Assembly (NCBI RefSeq): GCF_030815485.1
Contig: NZ_JAUSWV010000002.1
Location: 4,092,001-4,156,000, forward strand
Length of the DNA: 64,000 bases
DNA from: Streptomyces rishiriensis
Lineage (GTDB): Bacteria > Actinomycetota > Actinomycetes > Streptomycetales > Streptomycetaceae
Direction: 5' to 3'
Shown: positions 15,818-24,434 of the stretch, in pieces
Layout: each line of letters starts with the position of its first letter
Position numbering within the stretch: the first letter of the stretch is position 1
Notes under the pieces: generated by a model
Database searches by the model: none
The model's input: only the letters and a program-made list of their open reading frames with translations
Told to the model about the DNA's origin: nothing
Position numbers and translations under genes: made by a program

Positions 15818-18800
15818 ATGTCTACGCACCCCACTCCCGGCGCCTCCGCTCCGGGCACCCCCGCCCTCGGTGACCTCGCCTCCCGCCTGACCGAGCTGTC
15901 CCTGCGCGACGCGCACCGGCTCGGGCGCAGGCTCGAAGGCGCGCGCAAGATCCGCAAGCCGGAGACCCGTGCCGCCGTCCTCGCCGAGATCGAGGCGGAG
16001 GTCGCACAGGTCGAGGAGCGGATGGTCCTGCGGCGCGGCCGGGTACCCGCCGTCTCGTACCCCGAGCAGCTCCCCGTCAGCCAGAAGAAGGACGAGATCG
16101 CGGCCGCCATCCGTGATCACCAGGTCGTCATCGTCGCCGGTGAGACCGGGTCCGGCAAGACCACCCAGATCCCCAAGATCTGTCTCGAACTGGGGCGCGG
16201 CGTCCGCGGCATGATCGGGCACACGCAGCCCCGCCGGATCGCCGCCCGCACCGTCGCCGAGCGGGTCGCGGAGGAACTCAGCACACCCCTCGGCGAGGCC
16301 GTCGGCTGGAAGGTGCGGTTCACCGACCAGGTGAACCCGGACGCCACCTTCGTGAAGCTGATGACGGACGGCATCCTGCTCGCGGAGATCCAGACCGACC
16401 GTGAGCTGCGCGCGTACGACACGATCATCATCGACGAGGCCCACGAGCGGTCCCTCAACATCGATTTCCTGATGGGCTACCTGGCCCAGCTGCTCCCCCG
16501 CCGCCCGGACCTCAAGGTCGTCATCACCTCCGCGACCATCGACCCGGAACGCTTCTCCCGGCACTTCGGCGAAGCCCCGATCGTCGAGGTCAGCGGGCGG
16601 ACGTATCCGGTGGAGGTCCGTTACCGGCCGCTCCTCGAAGAGGACGCCGAGGACGCCGACCGCGACCAGATCACCGCGATCACCGACGCCGTGGAAGAGC
16701 TCATGGGCGAGGGGAAGGGCGACATCCTCGTCTTCCTCTCCGGTGAACGGGAGATCCGGGACACGTCCGACGCGCTGGAGAAGAAGAAGTACCGCTTCAC
16801 CGAGGTGCTGCCCCTCTACGCCCGGCTCTCGCACGCCGAGCAGCACCGGGTCTTCCAGCAGCACACGGGCCGCAGGATCGTTCTGGCGACGAACGTGGCC
16901 GAGACGTCCCTGACCGTCCCGGGCATCAAGTACGTCATCGATCCCGGCTTCGCCCGGATCAGCCGCTACAGCCACCGCACCAAGGTCCAGCGGCTGCCCA
17001 TCGAGCCGATCTCGCAGGCCAGCGCGAACCAGCGCAAGGGCCGCTGCGGCCGGACCAGCGACGGCATCTGCATCCGGCTGTACGACGAGGACGACTTCCT
17101 CGCCCGTCCGGAGTTCACGGACGCGGAGATCCTCCGTACCAACCTGGCGAGCGTCATCCTCCAGATGACCGCGGCGGGCCTCGGCGACATCGAGAAGTTC
17201 CCCTTCATCGACCCGCCGGACCACCGCAACATCCGCGACGGCGTACAGCTGCTCCAGGAGCTGAACGCGCTGGACCCGGCCGAGAAGGACCCCCGTCGGC
17301 GGCTCACCCAGACCGGCCGCAAACTGGCCCAGCTGCCCGTCGACCCGCGCCTCGCCCGCATGGTGCTGGAGGCCGACAAGAACGGCTGTGTGCGCGAGGT
17401 CATGGTGATAGCCGCCGCGCTGTCCATCCAGGACCCGCGTGAGCGCCCGGCCGACAAGCAGACCCAGGCCGACCAGCAGCACGCCCGCTTCAAGGACGAG
17501 ACGAGCGACTTCCTCGCCTATCTCAACCTGTGGCGGTACGTCCGCGAGCAGCAGAAGGAGCGGGGGTCCTCCTCCTTCCGGCGTATGTGCAAGCAGGAGT
17601 ACCTGAACTTCCTGCGCATCCGTGAGTGGCAGGACATCTACACACAGCTCCGCACGGTCGCCAAACAGATGGGGATCCATCTGAACGAGGAGGACGCGCC
17701 CGAACAGAGTGTCCACGTCTCGCTCCTCGCCGGCCTGCTCTCGCACATCGGCATGAAGGACGTGAAGGACGGCAACAAGAACGAGTACCTGGGCGCGCGG
17801 AGCGCCAAGTTCGCGATCTTCCCGGGTTCGTCCCTCTTCAAGAAGCAGCCGCGCTTCGTCATGTCCGCCGAGCTGGTGGAGACGAGCCGTCTCTGGGCCC
17901 GCGTCAACGCGCGGATCGAGCCGGAGTGGGTCGAGCCGCTCGCCGGGCACCTGCTGAAGCGCACGTACAGCGAGCCGCGCTGGGAGAAGGACCAGGCCGC
18001 CGTGATGGCGGACGAGAAGGTCACGCTGTACGGCGTCCCGATCATCGCCCAGCGGAAGGTCAACTACGGCCGGATCGACCCGGAGACCTCCCGCGACCTG
18101 TTCATCCGCAATGCGCTGGTCGAGGGCGACTGGCGCACGCACCACAAGTTCTTCGCCGACAACCGCCGGCTCCTCAGCGAGGTCGAGGAGTTGGAGCACC
18201 GTGCCCGGCGCCGGGACATCGTGGTGGACGACGAGACGCTGTTCGACTTCTACGACCAGCGGGTGCCCGAACACGTCGTGTCCGGCGCGCACTTCGACTC
18301 CTGGTGGAAGCACAAGCGGCACGAGGAGCCCGAGTACCTGGACTTCGAGCGGGAGATGCTCATCCGGGAGTCGGCGGAAGCGGTCACCAAGGCCGACTAT
18401 CCGGACTCCTGGCGCCAGGGTCAGCTCAAGTTCCGGGTCACCTACCAGTTCGAGCCGGGCGCGGACGCGGACGGCGTGACCGTCCACATCCCGCTCCAGG
18501 TCCTCAACCAGGTCACGGACGAGGGCTTCGACTGGCAGATCCCGGGCCTGCGGGAGGAGGTCGTCACGGAGCTGATCCGTTCCCTCCCCAAGCCGATCCG
18601 CCGCCACTACGTACCGGCGCCGAACTTTGCGAAGCGTTTCCTGGACAGTGCGGTGCCCCTGCAGGAGCCGCTCACGACGACCATGGCGCGTGAGCTGAGG
18701 CGCATGGTCGGCGTCCCGTTCGAGGCCGAGGACTTCGACTGGTCGCGGCTCCCCGACCATCTGAGGATCACCTTCCGGATCGTCGACGAGCGGCGCCGCA

Positions 18801-19786
18801 AGCTGGCCGAGGACAAGGACCTCGAGACCCTGAAGCTCCGGCTGAAACCGAAGGCGAGGCAGGCCATCTCGCAGGCGGCCGCGGCCATCGCCGAGCGGCA
18901 GGGCGGCGAGTCGCTGGAGCGTTCGGGCCTGACGGACTGGACGATCGGCTCGCTCACCCGCGTCTTCGAGACCCGCCGCGCGGGCCAGCCGGTGAAGGCG
19001 TACCCGGCGCTCGTCGACGACGGGGACACCGTGTCCGTGCGCCTCTTCGACACGGAGGCGGAGCAGGCGGAGGCGATGTGGAAGGGCACGCGTCGGCTGA
19101 TCCTTCGCTCCATCCCGGTCAACCCGGCAAAGTTCGCATCCGAGAAGCTGACGAACGCCCAGAAGCTGGCGCTGTCCGCGAATCCGCACGGTTCGATCCA
19201 GGCACTGTTCGACGACTGCGCGACGGCGGCGGCGGACCGGTTGATCGCCGACTTCGGCGGTCCGGCCTGGGACGAGGAGTCGTACCGCAAGCTCTACGAC
19301 AAGGTGCGCGCGGAGATCGTCGACACGACGGTGCGGACGGTCGGGCAGGTGCAGCAGGTCCTGGCCGCCTGGCAGGCCTGTGAACGCCGCCTGAAGGGCG
19401 TACGCAGCCCCGTGCTGCTCGCGAACCTGGCCGACGTGCGCACACAGCTGGACGCCCTCGTGAAGCCGGGCTTCGTGACGTCGGCGGGGCTGCGCCGCCT
19501 GCCCGACCTCATGCGCTACCTGGTGGCCGCGGACCGGCGCCTCCAGCAGATGCCGACCGGCGTCCAGCGGGACACCAGCCGCATGGAGAAGGTCCACGAG
19601 ATGCAGGACGAGTACGCGTGGCTGCTGGAGCAGCTGCCGCGGGGCCGGCCGGTTCCCCAGCAGGTCCTGGACATCCGGTGGATGATCGAGGAGCTCCGGG
19701 TCAGCTATTTCGCCCACGCGCTGGGCACGGCGTACCCCGTCTCCGACAAGCGGATCGTGAAGGCGATCGACGCGCTGGCGCCGTGA
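15818..19786 (+). CDS. hrpA: ATP-dependent RNA helicase HrpA
   Basis: A 1322-residue DEAH-box helicase, the normal length for bacterial HrpA. Walker A is at 108-115 (AGETGSGKT), DEAH near 208, SATID motif Ia/III and the QRKGRCGRTSDG motif VI are present, followed by the helicase-associated and OB domains and the long HrpA-specific C-terminal region (DUF3418). HrpA is linked to mRNA processing and rescue of stalled ribosomes. The gene stands alone between two identical tRNA-Asp genes on the same strand, with a tRNA terminator upstream and a hairpin directly downstream. Confidence 0.95.
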   Translation: MSTHPTPGASAPGTPALGDLASRLTELSLRDAHRLGRRLEGARKIRKPETRAAVLAEIEAEVAQVEERMVLRRGRVPAVSYPEQLPVSQKKDEIAAAIRDHQVVIVAGETGSGKTTQIPKICLELGRGVRGMIGHTQPRRIAARTVAERVAEELSTPLGEAVGWKVRFTDQVNPDATFVKLMTDGILLAEIQTDRELRAYDTIIIDEAHERSLNIDFLMGYLAQLLPRRPDLKVVITSATIDPERFSRHFGEAPIVEVSGRTYPVEVRYRPLLEEDAEDADRDQITAITDAVEELMGEGKGDILVFLSGEREIRDTSDALEKKKYRFTEVLPLYARLSHAEQHRVFQQHTGRRIVLATNVAETSLTVPGIKYVIDPGFARISRYSHRTKVQRLPIEPISQASANQRKGRCGRTSDGICIRLYDEDDFLARPEFTDAEILRTNLASVILQMTAAGLGDIEKFPFIDPPDHRNIRDGVQLLQELNALDPAEKDPRRRLTQTGRKLAQLPVDPRLARMVLEADKNGCVREVMVIAAALSIQDPRERPADKQTQADQQHARFKDETSDFLAYLNLWRYVREQQKERGSSSFRRMCKQEYLNFLRIREWQDIYTQLRTVAKQMGIHLNEEDAPEQSVHVSLLAGLLSHIGMKDVKDGNKNEYLGARSAKFAIFPGSSLFKKQPRFVMSAELVETSRLWARVNARIEPEWVEPLAGHLLKRTYSEPRWEKDQAAVMADEKVTLYGVPIIAQRKVNYGRIDPETSRDLFIRNALVEGDWRTHHKFFADNRRLLSEVEELEHRARRRDIVVDDETLFDFYDQRVPEHVVSGAHFDSWWKHKRHEEPEYLDFEREMLIRESAEAVTKADYPDSWRQGQLKFRVTYQFEPGADADGVTVHIPLQVLNQVTDEGFDWQIPGLREEVVTELIRSLPKPIRRHYVPAPNFAKRFLDSAVPLQEPLTTTMARELRRMVGVPFEAEDFDWSRLPDHLRITFRIVDERRRKLAEDKDLETLKLRLKPKARQAISQAAAAIAERQGGESLERSGLTDWTIGSLTRVFETRRAGQPVKAYPALVDDGDTVSVRLFDTEAEQAEAMWKGTRRLILRSIPVNPAKFASEKLTNAQKLALSANPHGSIQALFDDCATAAADRLIADFGGPAWDEESYRKLYDKVRAEIVDTTVRTVGQVQQVLAAWQACERRLKGVRSPVLLANLADVRTQLDALVKPGFVTSAGLRRLPDLMRYLVAADRRLQQMPTGVQRDTSRMEKVHEMQDEYAWLLEQLPRGRPVPQQVLDIRWMIEELRVSYFAHALGTAYPVSDKRIVKAIDALAP

Positions 19787-19798
19787 CGGCGCCCGCAC

Positions 19799-19831
19799 GG
19801 AGGGTGAGTTCGACCGGCGGGCTCACCCTCC
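19799..19831 (+). terminator. Hairpin after hrpA
   Basis: GGAGGGTGAG and its perfect 10-base complement with a 13-base loop, 12 bases beyond the hrpA stop and before the second tRNA-Asp. Confidence 0.65.
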
Positions 19832-19880
19832 TGTACAGTCCTTCTCGCAGCACAGCGCAACATCAAGTGCCGCAAAACCT

Positions 19881-19955
19881 GGTCCTGTGGAGCAGTTTGG
19901 AGTGCTCGCCACCCTGTCAAGGTGGAGGCCGCGGGTTCAAATCCCGTCAGGACCG
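19881..19955 (+). tRNA. tRNA-Asp (GTC), copy 2
   Basis: Identical over all 75 bases to the copy at 15529-15603, and also in the following C. Flanking bases differ. It gives a perfect direct repeat bracketing hrpA. Confidence 0.95.
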
Positions 19956-19964
19956 CAGTGAAGA

Positions 19965-20047
19965 GTGAGGCCCGCTTCCCCCTCGAGGGACGCGGGCCTC
20001 ACTCGTGAGTGGCAGAGAGCCCGGATCTTCGGATCCGGGCTCTCTGC
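19965..20047 (+). terminator. Two tandem hairpins after tRNA-Asp
   Basis: First hairpin 19965-20002: 11-bp stem GTGAGGCCCGC with a 16-base loop. Second hairpin 20012-20047: a perfect 16-bp stem (GCAGAGAGCCCGGATC and complement) closed by a TTCG tetraloop, exceptionally stable. Neither has a T run. They probably end transcription of the tRNA and insulate the next small gene. Confidence 0.75.
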
Positions 20048-20151
20048 GTCGTCCGCCGGACGTTGTCCGCCGGTGTCTTGACGCCGTCACCCTTCCCCCG
20101 GTACCCCAGAAACCGGGGCCCGTTCCCGCGGGGCCCCGAGGGAGGTGGGGC

Positions 20152-20343
20152 ATGGCGGCATCGGTCAGGCACGAGACACGGGCACTGCTTCGCGCACATC
20201 TGTCGGCCGCGACCCCTTACCGGCATCTGACCCGCCACTGTCCGATCTGCCACCGCTTGCTGCGGCTGGCGATGGACGGCGCCCCAGGGGGCACGGAGGC
20301 CCCTGAGAGGGCCGTGGAAGGCGAGAGCCCCTCGACGGCGTGA
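20152..20343 (+). CDS. Small conserved Streptomyces protein (DUF6274-like), 63 residues
   Basis: The ATG at 20152 follows a strong GAGGGAGGTGGGG ribosome site. The protein is basic, with HLTRHCPICHRLLRLAMD in the middle; a CPxC pair plus nearby His residues could hold a metal, but four clear ligands are not seen. I recall similar small proteins next to bldC in other Streptomyces, grouped as DUF6274. Function is unknown. Confidence 0.75.
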   Translation: MAASVRHETRALLRAHLSAATPYRHLTRHCPICHRLLRLAMDGAPGGTEAPERAVEGESPSTA

Positions 20344-20662
20344 CCCGAGCCCTCGCGACCGCCCCGCGCGCCGGCGCACGCGTCAACGGCCTTACCTGCG
20401 TGGGCAGCTGGAACGGGAGCTTCCCCTAGCGCACATGAGTCAGAGGCAACAAGGCTCCTGGCATGTGACGGGTGTCACGGCATGAGTTTTGAAAACCCGG
20501 GTTCTTACCAGGCTCCTACAACTGGTCAATTTTATATGTGCAATTGCACCACTCCGGAGGATGCCCCCCGGAACCCTCCCAGAGCCTCCCCAGACTCCGA
20601 CAAGGCCGCGCACAGAGCCACCTGATACAACCCGTCGAGCGCCCGCAAGCAGCCCCGAGCAC
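20344..20662. other. Gene-free stretch with an AT-rich patch and a Crp-like palindrome
   Basis: No supported gene. At 20465-20478 GTGACGGGTGTCAC is a perfect GTGAC-N4-GTCAC palindrome. Around 20480-20555 composition turns AT-rich for this genome (TTTTGAAAAC, CAATTTTATATGTGCAATTG), which may mark a promoter or an unannotated RNA. GGCTCCT occurs twice, near 20451 and 20512. Confidence 0.4.
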
Positions 20663-20704
20663 ACAAAAAAGATCGCGCTGGACCCGGCGGAGTCCAGCGC
20701 GATC
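20663..20704 (-). terminator. Terminator of bldC
   Basis: A perfect 13-bp stem (GATCGCGCTGGAC and complement) with an 8-base loop, followed on the minus strand by TTTTTTGTG. It lies 118 bases past the bldC stop. Confidence 0.9.
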
Positions 20705-20821
20705 GACGACGTTCCGTGTGGGCGAGGGGCCTGTTGGGGCAGGACCCACGTCGCTTGTAGCTAGGTTTCGGGCGTCCGAACAGGTTGGGGGACCTGACGT
20801 GTTGCCCGGTTATTCACTTGT

Positions 20822-21028
20822 TCAGGCCTCGCTGCGCTGCTGCGGGATACCCGCAAGCAGTGCGCGGACCTCGGCCTCGCGATAACGGCGGTGTCCGCCG
20901 AGCGTACGAATCGATGTGAGCTTGCCGGCCTTCGCCCACCGCGTGACCGTCTTGGGGTCGACGCGGAACATGGTGGCGACCTCAGCGGGGGTCAGCAGCG
21001 GCTCAGCATCAGGGGTGCGAGCGGTCAT
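20822..21028 (-). CDS. bldC: Developmental transcriptional regulator BldC
   Basis: A 68-residue MerR-like winged-helix protein, the full length of BldC. TPAEVATMFRVDPKTVTRWA is the helix-turn-helix and LTSIRTLGGHRRYREAEV the wing. GAGGAGG lies seven bases upstream of the ATG. BldC binds head-to-tail along AT-rich direct repeats and delays the onset of sporulation. The gene is monocistronic with its own terminator and a long upstream region. Confidence 0.97.
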   Translation of the reverse strand: MTARTPDAEPLLTPAEVATMFRVDPKTVTRWAKAGKLTSIRTLGGHRRYREAEVRALLAGIPQQRSEA

Positions 21029-21629
21029 GAGCGGCCTCCTCGGGAGAACCGAACCTTCTCGGTTCTTTCCTCTAAATTCTGCACCTTGACCCGCGTTGCC
21101 CGAAATGGCGGACGCGAGTCGAGTCGGTTATAGGACGAACGGCTTGTCCTCGGCACTACAACTACACCATCCGTCCAGCCGCGTCGGCCAAACCGATGGA
21201 ATTGCCCCCCAGGTGTTCATCGGCGACGGAAGCCGATGGACCATGCCATAGCGGACAGTCACGCCACTGTGACGATCAGTCACAGGACGATCAGGAGGCA
21301 TCAGTCCCCCCAAAGCGCTGCAATGCTGAGATTTCCCCCCACAGTGGAGCATAAGCAGGCGGACGGAGCCCTCCCCGGACTCCTTGTCCTATTTTGGCAC
21401 GAGGAGGGGCAAGCGGCGCAAGGGTCGCGTACGTGCGTTCCATCACCCTTACGACATAAGCCCGGATCGGGACCTACGTCCCGTCAGTTCCGTGAAGTGC
21501 GGTTGACCGTACGCTGTTCCACTGGTTCACGGCCGTGACGTAGGTCACTATGGAAAGCGCTGTCGTATCTGTCACATCGTCAGCTCACAGCGGCCGCGGA
21601 CCCCGCGGCCCCGCTCCCCGCGGCGGACG
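21029..21629. other. Long upstream region of bldC with several inverted repeats
   Basis: Six hundred bases without a supported gene. An inverted repeat AGAACCGA-N6-TCGGTTCT (21045-21066) sits in the bldC leader, next to the AT-rich TCTAAATTC. TGTGAC-GATCA-GTCACA (21268-21284) is a 17-base palindrome. GTGAC-GTAG-GTCAC (21535-21548) fits the GTG-N6-GNCAC Crp pattern. Two G6 tracts on the minus strand (near 21307 and 21335) flank AT-rich bases. This looks like a complex promoter region for bldC. Confidence 0.5.
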
Positions 21630-22472
21630 TCAGTTCGCGGAACGCCGCTCCCGGACCGACCGCCAGCGCTCCACGAGCCGCCCGTAGGCCTCGCCCGCCG
21701 CAGCGCCGTCCCCGGTCCGCAGCGCCTCGATGCCCTCGGCCACGTCCTTCGCCGAGTGATCGTCCTCCAGATCACCGGCCGGCAGCACATGCACCAGGCC
21801 GCCGTAATCCAGTTCCACCAGCGAACGCGGGTGGAACTCCTCGAGCCAGCGGCCCACGTCCACCAGGCCGTCGATGAGCGGCCCCTCGTCCATGGCGTCC
21901 TTCAGCGTCCGCAGCGACCGGGCCACCCGGCGCCGCGCCTGCACCATCGGGGTGCGGTAGCGCAGCACGGGGGGCACCTCCGCCGTCCCCTTCTCGTACT
22001 CCCGCTCCTCGTCGGAGACGAGCACGAACCAGTTGAGCGGCACCTGCCAGACGGCCGTACGGATCCACGGGCGGGCGTCGGGGTTGTGTTCCAGCCACCG
22101 CTCGTGGTCCTTGGCGGCCTCCTGGCGGACCACCTCGGGGAGCGCCGCCTCCAGGACCGGCCGGGGCAGCTCCTCGTCCAGCTCCGTCAGAGCCAGCCAG
22201 CCGCGCAGCCGGGTGCGCCAGGGGCAGACGCAGAGCACCCCGTCCACCTGGACGACGAACGCGTCGCCGCTCTCGTGCACGGGCACCGCGACCGGCGGGG
22301 TGGGCAGCAGATCGGCCAGCGAGCGGCGCAGCTCGTCCTGGTAGGTCGGGAGGTCGGGGCGGCCGGCGTAGCGCGTCCAGTGGGTGCGCTCGGGCTCAGC
22401 GAAGGCGGCCAGCGGCTCGTACACGCGCAGATAGACCGCGTACGGAACGATCACCGAGGACACCTTGGGCAC
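21630..22472 (-). CDS. Conserved Streptomyces protein of unknown function, 280 residues
   Basis: The GTG at 22472 (VPKVSSVIVPYAVYLRVYEPL) with GGGAGG upstream is chosen over an ATG 84 bases earlier. The protein is soluble and rich in Arg/Glu, with WEPERTHW-like aromatic residues near the start, VQVDGVLCVCPWRTRLRGWLAL in the middle (shown here in part), RTAVWQVPLNWFVLV, and a terminal helical region. It has no membrane segment and no catalytic motif that I recognise. It is kept between bldC and valine dehydrogenase and is transcribed away from the latter. Confidence 0.8.
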   Translation of the reverse strand: MPKVSSVIVPYAVYLRVYEPLAAFAEPERTHWTRYAGRPDLPTYQDELRRSLADLLPTPPVAVPVHESGDAFVVQVDGVLCVCPWRTRLRGWLALTELDEELPRPVLEAALPEVVRQEAAKDHERWLEHNPDARPWIRTAVWQVPLNWFVLVSDEEREYEKGTAEVPPVLRYRTPMVQARRRVARSLRTLKDAMDEGPLIDGLVDVGRWLEEFHPRSLVELDYGGLVHVLPAGDLEDDHSAKDVAEGIEALRTGDGAAAGEAYGRLVERWRSVRERRSAN

Positions 22473-22660
22473 GCCTGCTCCCTCCCCCATCGGCCGATCG
22501 GGAAACCCTGCGAATCGTCCCACGGCGGTACTCCGGGAGAAGGTGATCCCCGACACTGCGAGATCGGCGGGCCACGCAGGCTCTACTCTCAGTCCACAGG
22601 CCCCGCCACCCTTACGGTGCCTCCGTTCCGACCGCCGCTCGATACCCGGGAGTCACCACA

Positions 22661-23761
22661 GTGACCGACGTTTCCGGCGCACCTGCTGATGTACTGCACA
22701 CCCTGTTCCACTCGGACCAGGGCGGTCATGAGCAAGTCGTGCTCTGCCAGGACCGCGCCAGCGGCCTCAAGGCCGTCATCGCCCTCCACTCCACCGCTCT
22801 GGGCCCCGCCCTCGGCGGCACCCGCTTCTACCCGTACGCGACCGAGGCGGAGGCCGTCGCCGACGCGCTGAACCTCGCGCGCGGCATGTCGTACAAGAAC
22901 GCCATGGCCGGCCTGGACCACGGCGGCGGCAAGGCCGTGATCATCGGCGACCCCGACACGATCAAGACCGAGGCGCTGCTGCTCGCGTACGGCCGTTTCG
23001 TGGCCTCGCTCGGCGGCCGGTACGTGACCGCCTGCGACGTCGGCACCTATGTCGCCGACATGGACGTCGTGGCGCGCGAGTGCCGCTGGACGACCGGCCG
23101 CTCGCCCGAGAACGGCGGGGCCGGCGACTCGTCCGTGCTGACCGCCTTCGGCGTCTACCAGGGCATGCGGGCCTCCGCGCAGCACCTGTGGGGCGACCCG
23201 ACGCTGCGGGGCCGTACGGTCGGCATCGCGGGCGTCGGCAAGGTCGGCCACCACCTGGTGGAGCACCTGCTGGCGGAGGGCGCCCAGGTCGTGATCACGG
23301 ACGTGCGCCAGGAAGCCGTCCGGCGGATCGCCGACAAGCACCCCACGGTGCGGGTGGCCGCCGACACCGAACGCCTGATCGAGTTCGAGGGGCTCGACAT
23401 CTACGCGCCCTGCGCGCTCGGCGGTGCGCTGAGCGACCACTCCGTGCCGGTGCTCACGGCGAAGATCGTCTGCGGCGCGGCCAACAACCAGCTCGCCCAC
23501 CCGGGCGTGGAGAAGGACCTCGCCGACCGCGGGATCCTCTACGCGCCGGACTACGTGGTGAACGCCGGCGGGGTCATCCAGGTCGCCGACGAGCTGCACG
23601 GCTTCGACTTCGAGCGGTGCAGGGCGAAGGCCGCGAAGATCTTCGACACCACGCTCGCCATCTTCGCACGTGCGAAGGCGGACGGGATTCCGCCGGCCGC
23701 CGCGGCCGACCGGATCGCCGAGCAGCGCATGCACGAAGCCGCCCAGGCACGCGGCTGGTGA
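22661..23761 (+). CDS. vdh: Valine/leucine dehydrogenase (Glu/Leu/Phe/Val family)
   Basis: A 366-residue NAD-dependent amino acid dehydrogenase, from a GTG. Residues about 60-100 hold the catalytic GMSYKNAMAGLDHGGGK with two Lys, Asp of the CDVGTYVADM motif follows, and the Rossmann loop is GIAGVGKVGHHL. ALGGALSDHSV and GAANNQLAH complete the active site. In Streptomyces this enzyme oxidatively deaminates valine, leucine and isoleucine, giving branched 2-oxo acids used as primers for fatty acids and macrolides. It is transcribed divergently from the hypothetical gene. Confidence 0.94.
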   Translation: MTDVSGAPADVLHTLFHSDQGGHEQVVLCQDRASGLKAVIALHSTALGPALGGTRFYPYATEAEAVADALNLARGMSYKNAMAGLDHGGGKAVIIGDPDTIKTEALLLAYGRFVASLGGRYVTACDVGTYVADMDVVARECRWTTGRSPENGGAGDSSVLTAFGVYQGMRASAQHLWGDPTLRGRTVGIAGVGKVGHHLVEHLLAEGAQVVITDVRQEAVRRIADKHPTVRVAADTERLIEFEGLDIYAPCALGGALSDHSVPVLTAKIVCGAANNQLAHPGVEKDLADRGILYAPDYVVNAGGVIQVADELHGFDFERCRAKAAKIFDTTLAIFARAKADGIPPAAAADRIAEQRMHEAAQARGW

Positions 23762-24071
23762 CCCTCCCGTAGGGCTCCGCGGCGACCCGTCCGGGGGTTT
23801 CGGCGGTACCGCCGGGTGGAAAGTTGGAGAGAACTCTCACTCTTCCCGGCGGGTCGGCCGCCGATAAGTGGTTAAAATCGCCACTGACCAGCAAGGACGG
23901 GGCGACCGAACGGTGCTGCGCACACGCGCGTGCCACGGGCGACGTACCGTACGGGCGTGGGCTCAGGTACCGTGGGAGCCCTACGACGGGCTCTCCACGG
24001 AGGGGCCGTCCTGGATCATGAACGCGTGTCAACCTGGGGCCGTCGAGCCCCGTCGTTGAGGGGGTCGAGCC
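23762..24071. other. Intergenic region before the DUF3073 gene
   Basis: Three hundred and ten bases with no supported gene. A GAGAG-AA-CTCTC inverted repeat lies at 23827-23838, followed by an AT-rich GTTAAAATCG (23871-23880) that may be promoter sequence. GTACCG/GGTACCG repeats occur near 23942-23970. Confidence 0.4.
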
Positions 24072-24332
24072 ATGGGGCGCGGCCGGGCCAAGGCCAAGCA
24101 AGCGAAGGTCGCCCGCCAGCTGAAGTACAACAGCGGCGGGACAGATCTCTCGCGCCTGGCCGAAGAGCTGGGCGCATCGCCATCGAATATTCCGCCGAAT
24201 GCTGAGCCATTCGAGGACGATGACGATGACGATGAGCAGGACGACGACCCGTACGCACGGTACGCCGAGCTGTACGGGGACGACGACGAGGATGACGGCG
24301 AGGACTCCTCGCAACACCGTCGCGGCGCTTGA
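24072..24332 (+). CDS. DUF3073 family small acidic-tailed protein
   Basis: An 86-residue protein beginning MGRGRAKAKQAKVARQLKYN, the hallmark of DUF3073, followed by SRLAEELG and a long Asp/Glu tail (about residues 48-78). The basic start and acidic end suggest nucleic-acid or protein binding. It is widespread in actinomycetes beside purM, and its function is unknown. Confidence 0.9.
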   Translation: MGRGRAKAKQAKVARQLKYNSGGTDLSRLAEELGASPSNIPPNAEPFEDDDDDDEQDDDPYARYAELYGDDDEDDGEDSSQHRRGA

Positions 24333-24350
24333 CCTCGTACTGAGCACCCG

Positions 24351-24380
24351 CCCGGTCGGTGACTTCGGTCACCGACCGGG
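24351..24380 (+). terminator. Terminator of the DUF3073 gene
   Basis: A perfect 13-bp stem (CCCGGTCGGTGAC and complement) closed by TTCG, then TCTTG. It ends the plus-strand gene ahead of convergent purM. Confidence 0.85.
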
Positions 24381-24403
24381 TCTTGTGCTGCCTACGCGGC
24401 CCA

Positions 24404-24425
24404 GGGCCCGCCCGGTGGCGGGCCC
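24404..24425 (-). terminator. Terminator of purM
   Basis: Nine-bp perfect stem GGGCCCGCC with loop CGGT, 10 bases after the purM stop. Confidence 0.65.
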
Positions 24426-24434
24426 GACGGAGCC

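Noticed and set aside
15437..19798. A 1453-codon open frame on the minus strand across hrpA
   Set aside because: It is the mirror of hrpA codon bias in high-GC DNA. It runs through three tRNA genes and has no recognisable domain.
24359..24372. Crp-like GTGAC-N4-GTCAC site after the DUF3073 gene
   Set aside because: It is the inner part of a perfect terminator stem with TTCG loop, which explains the symmetry.
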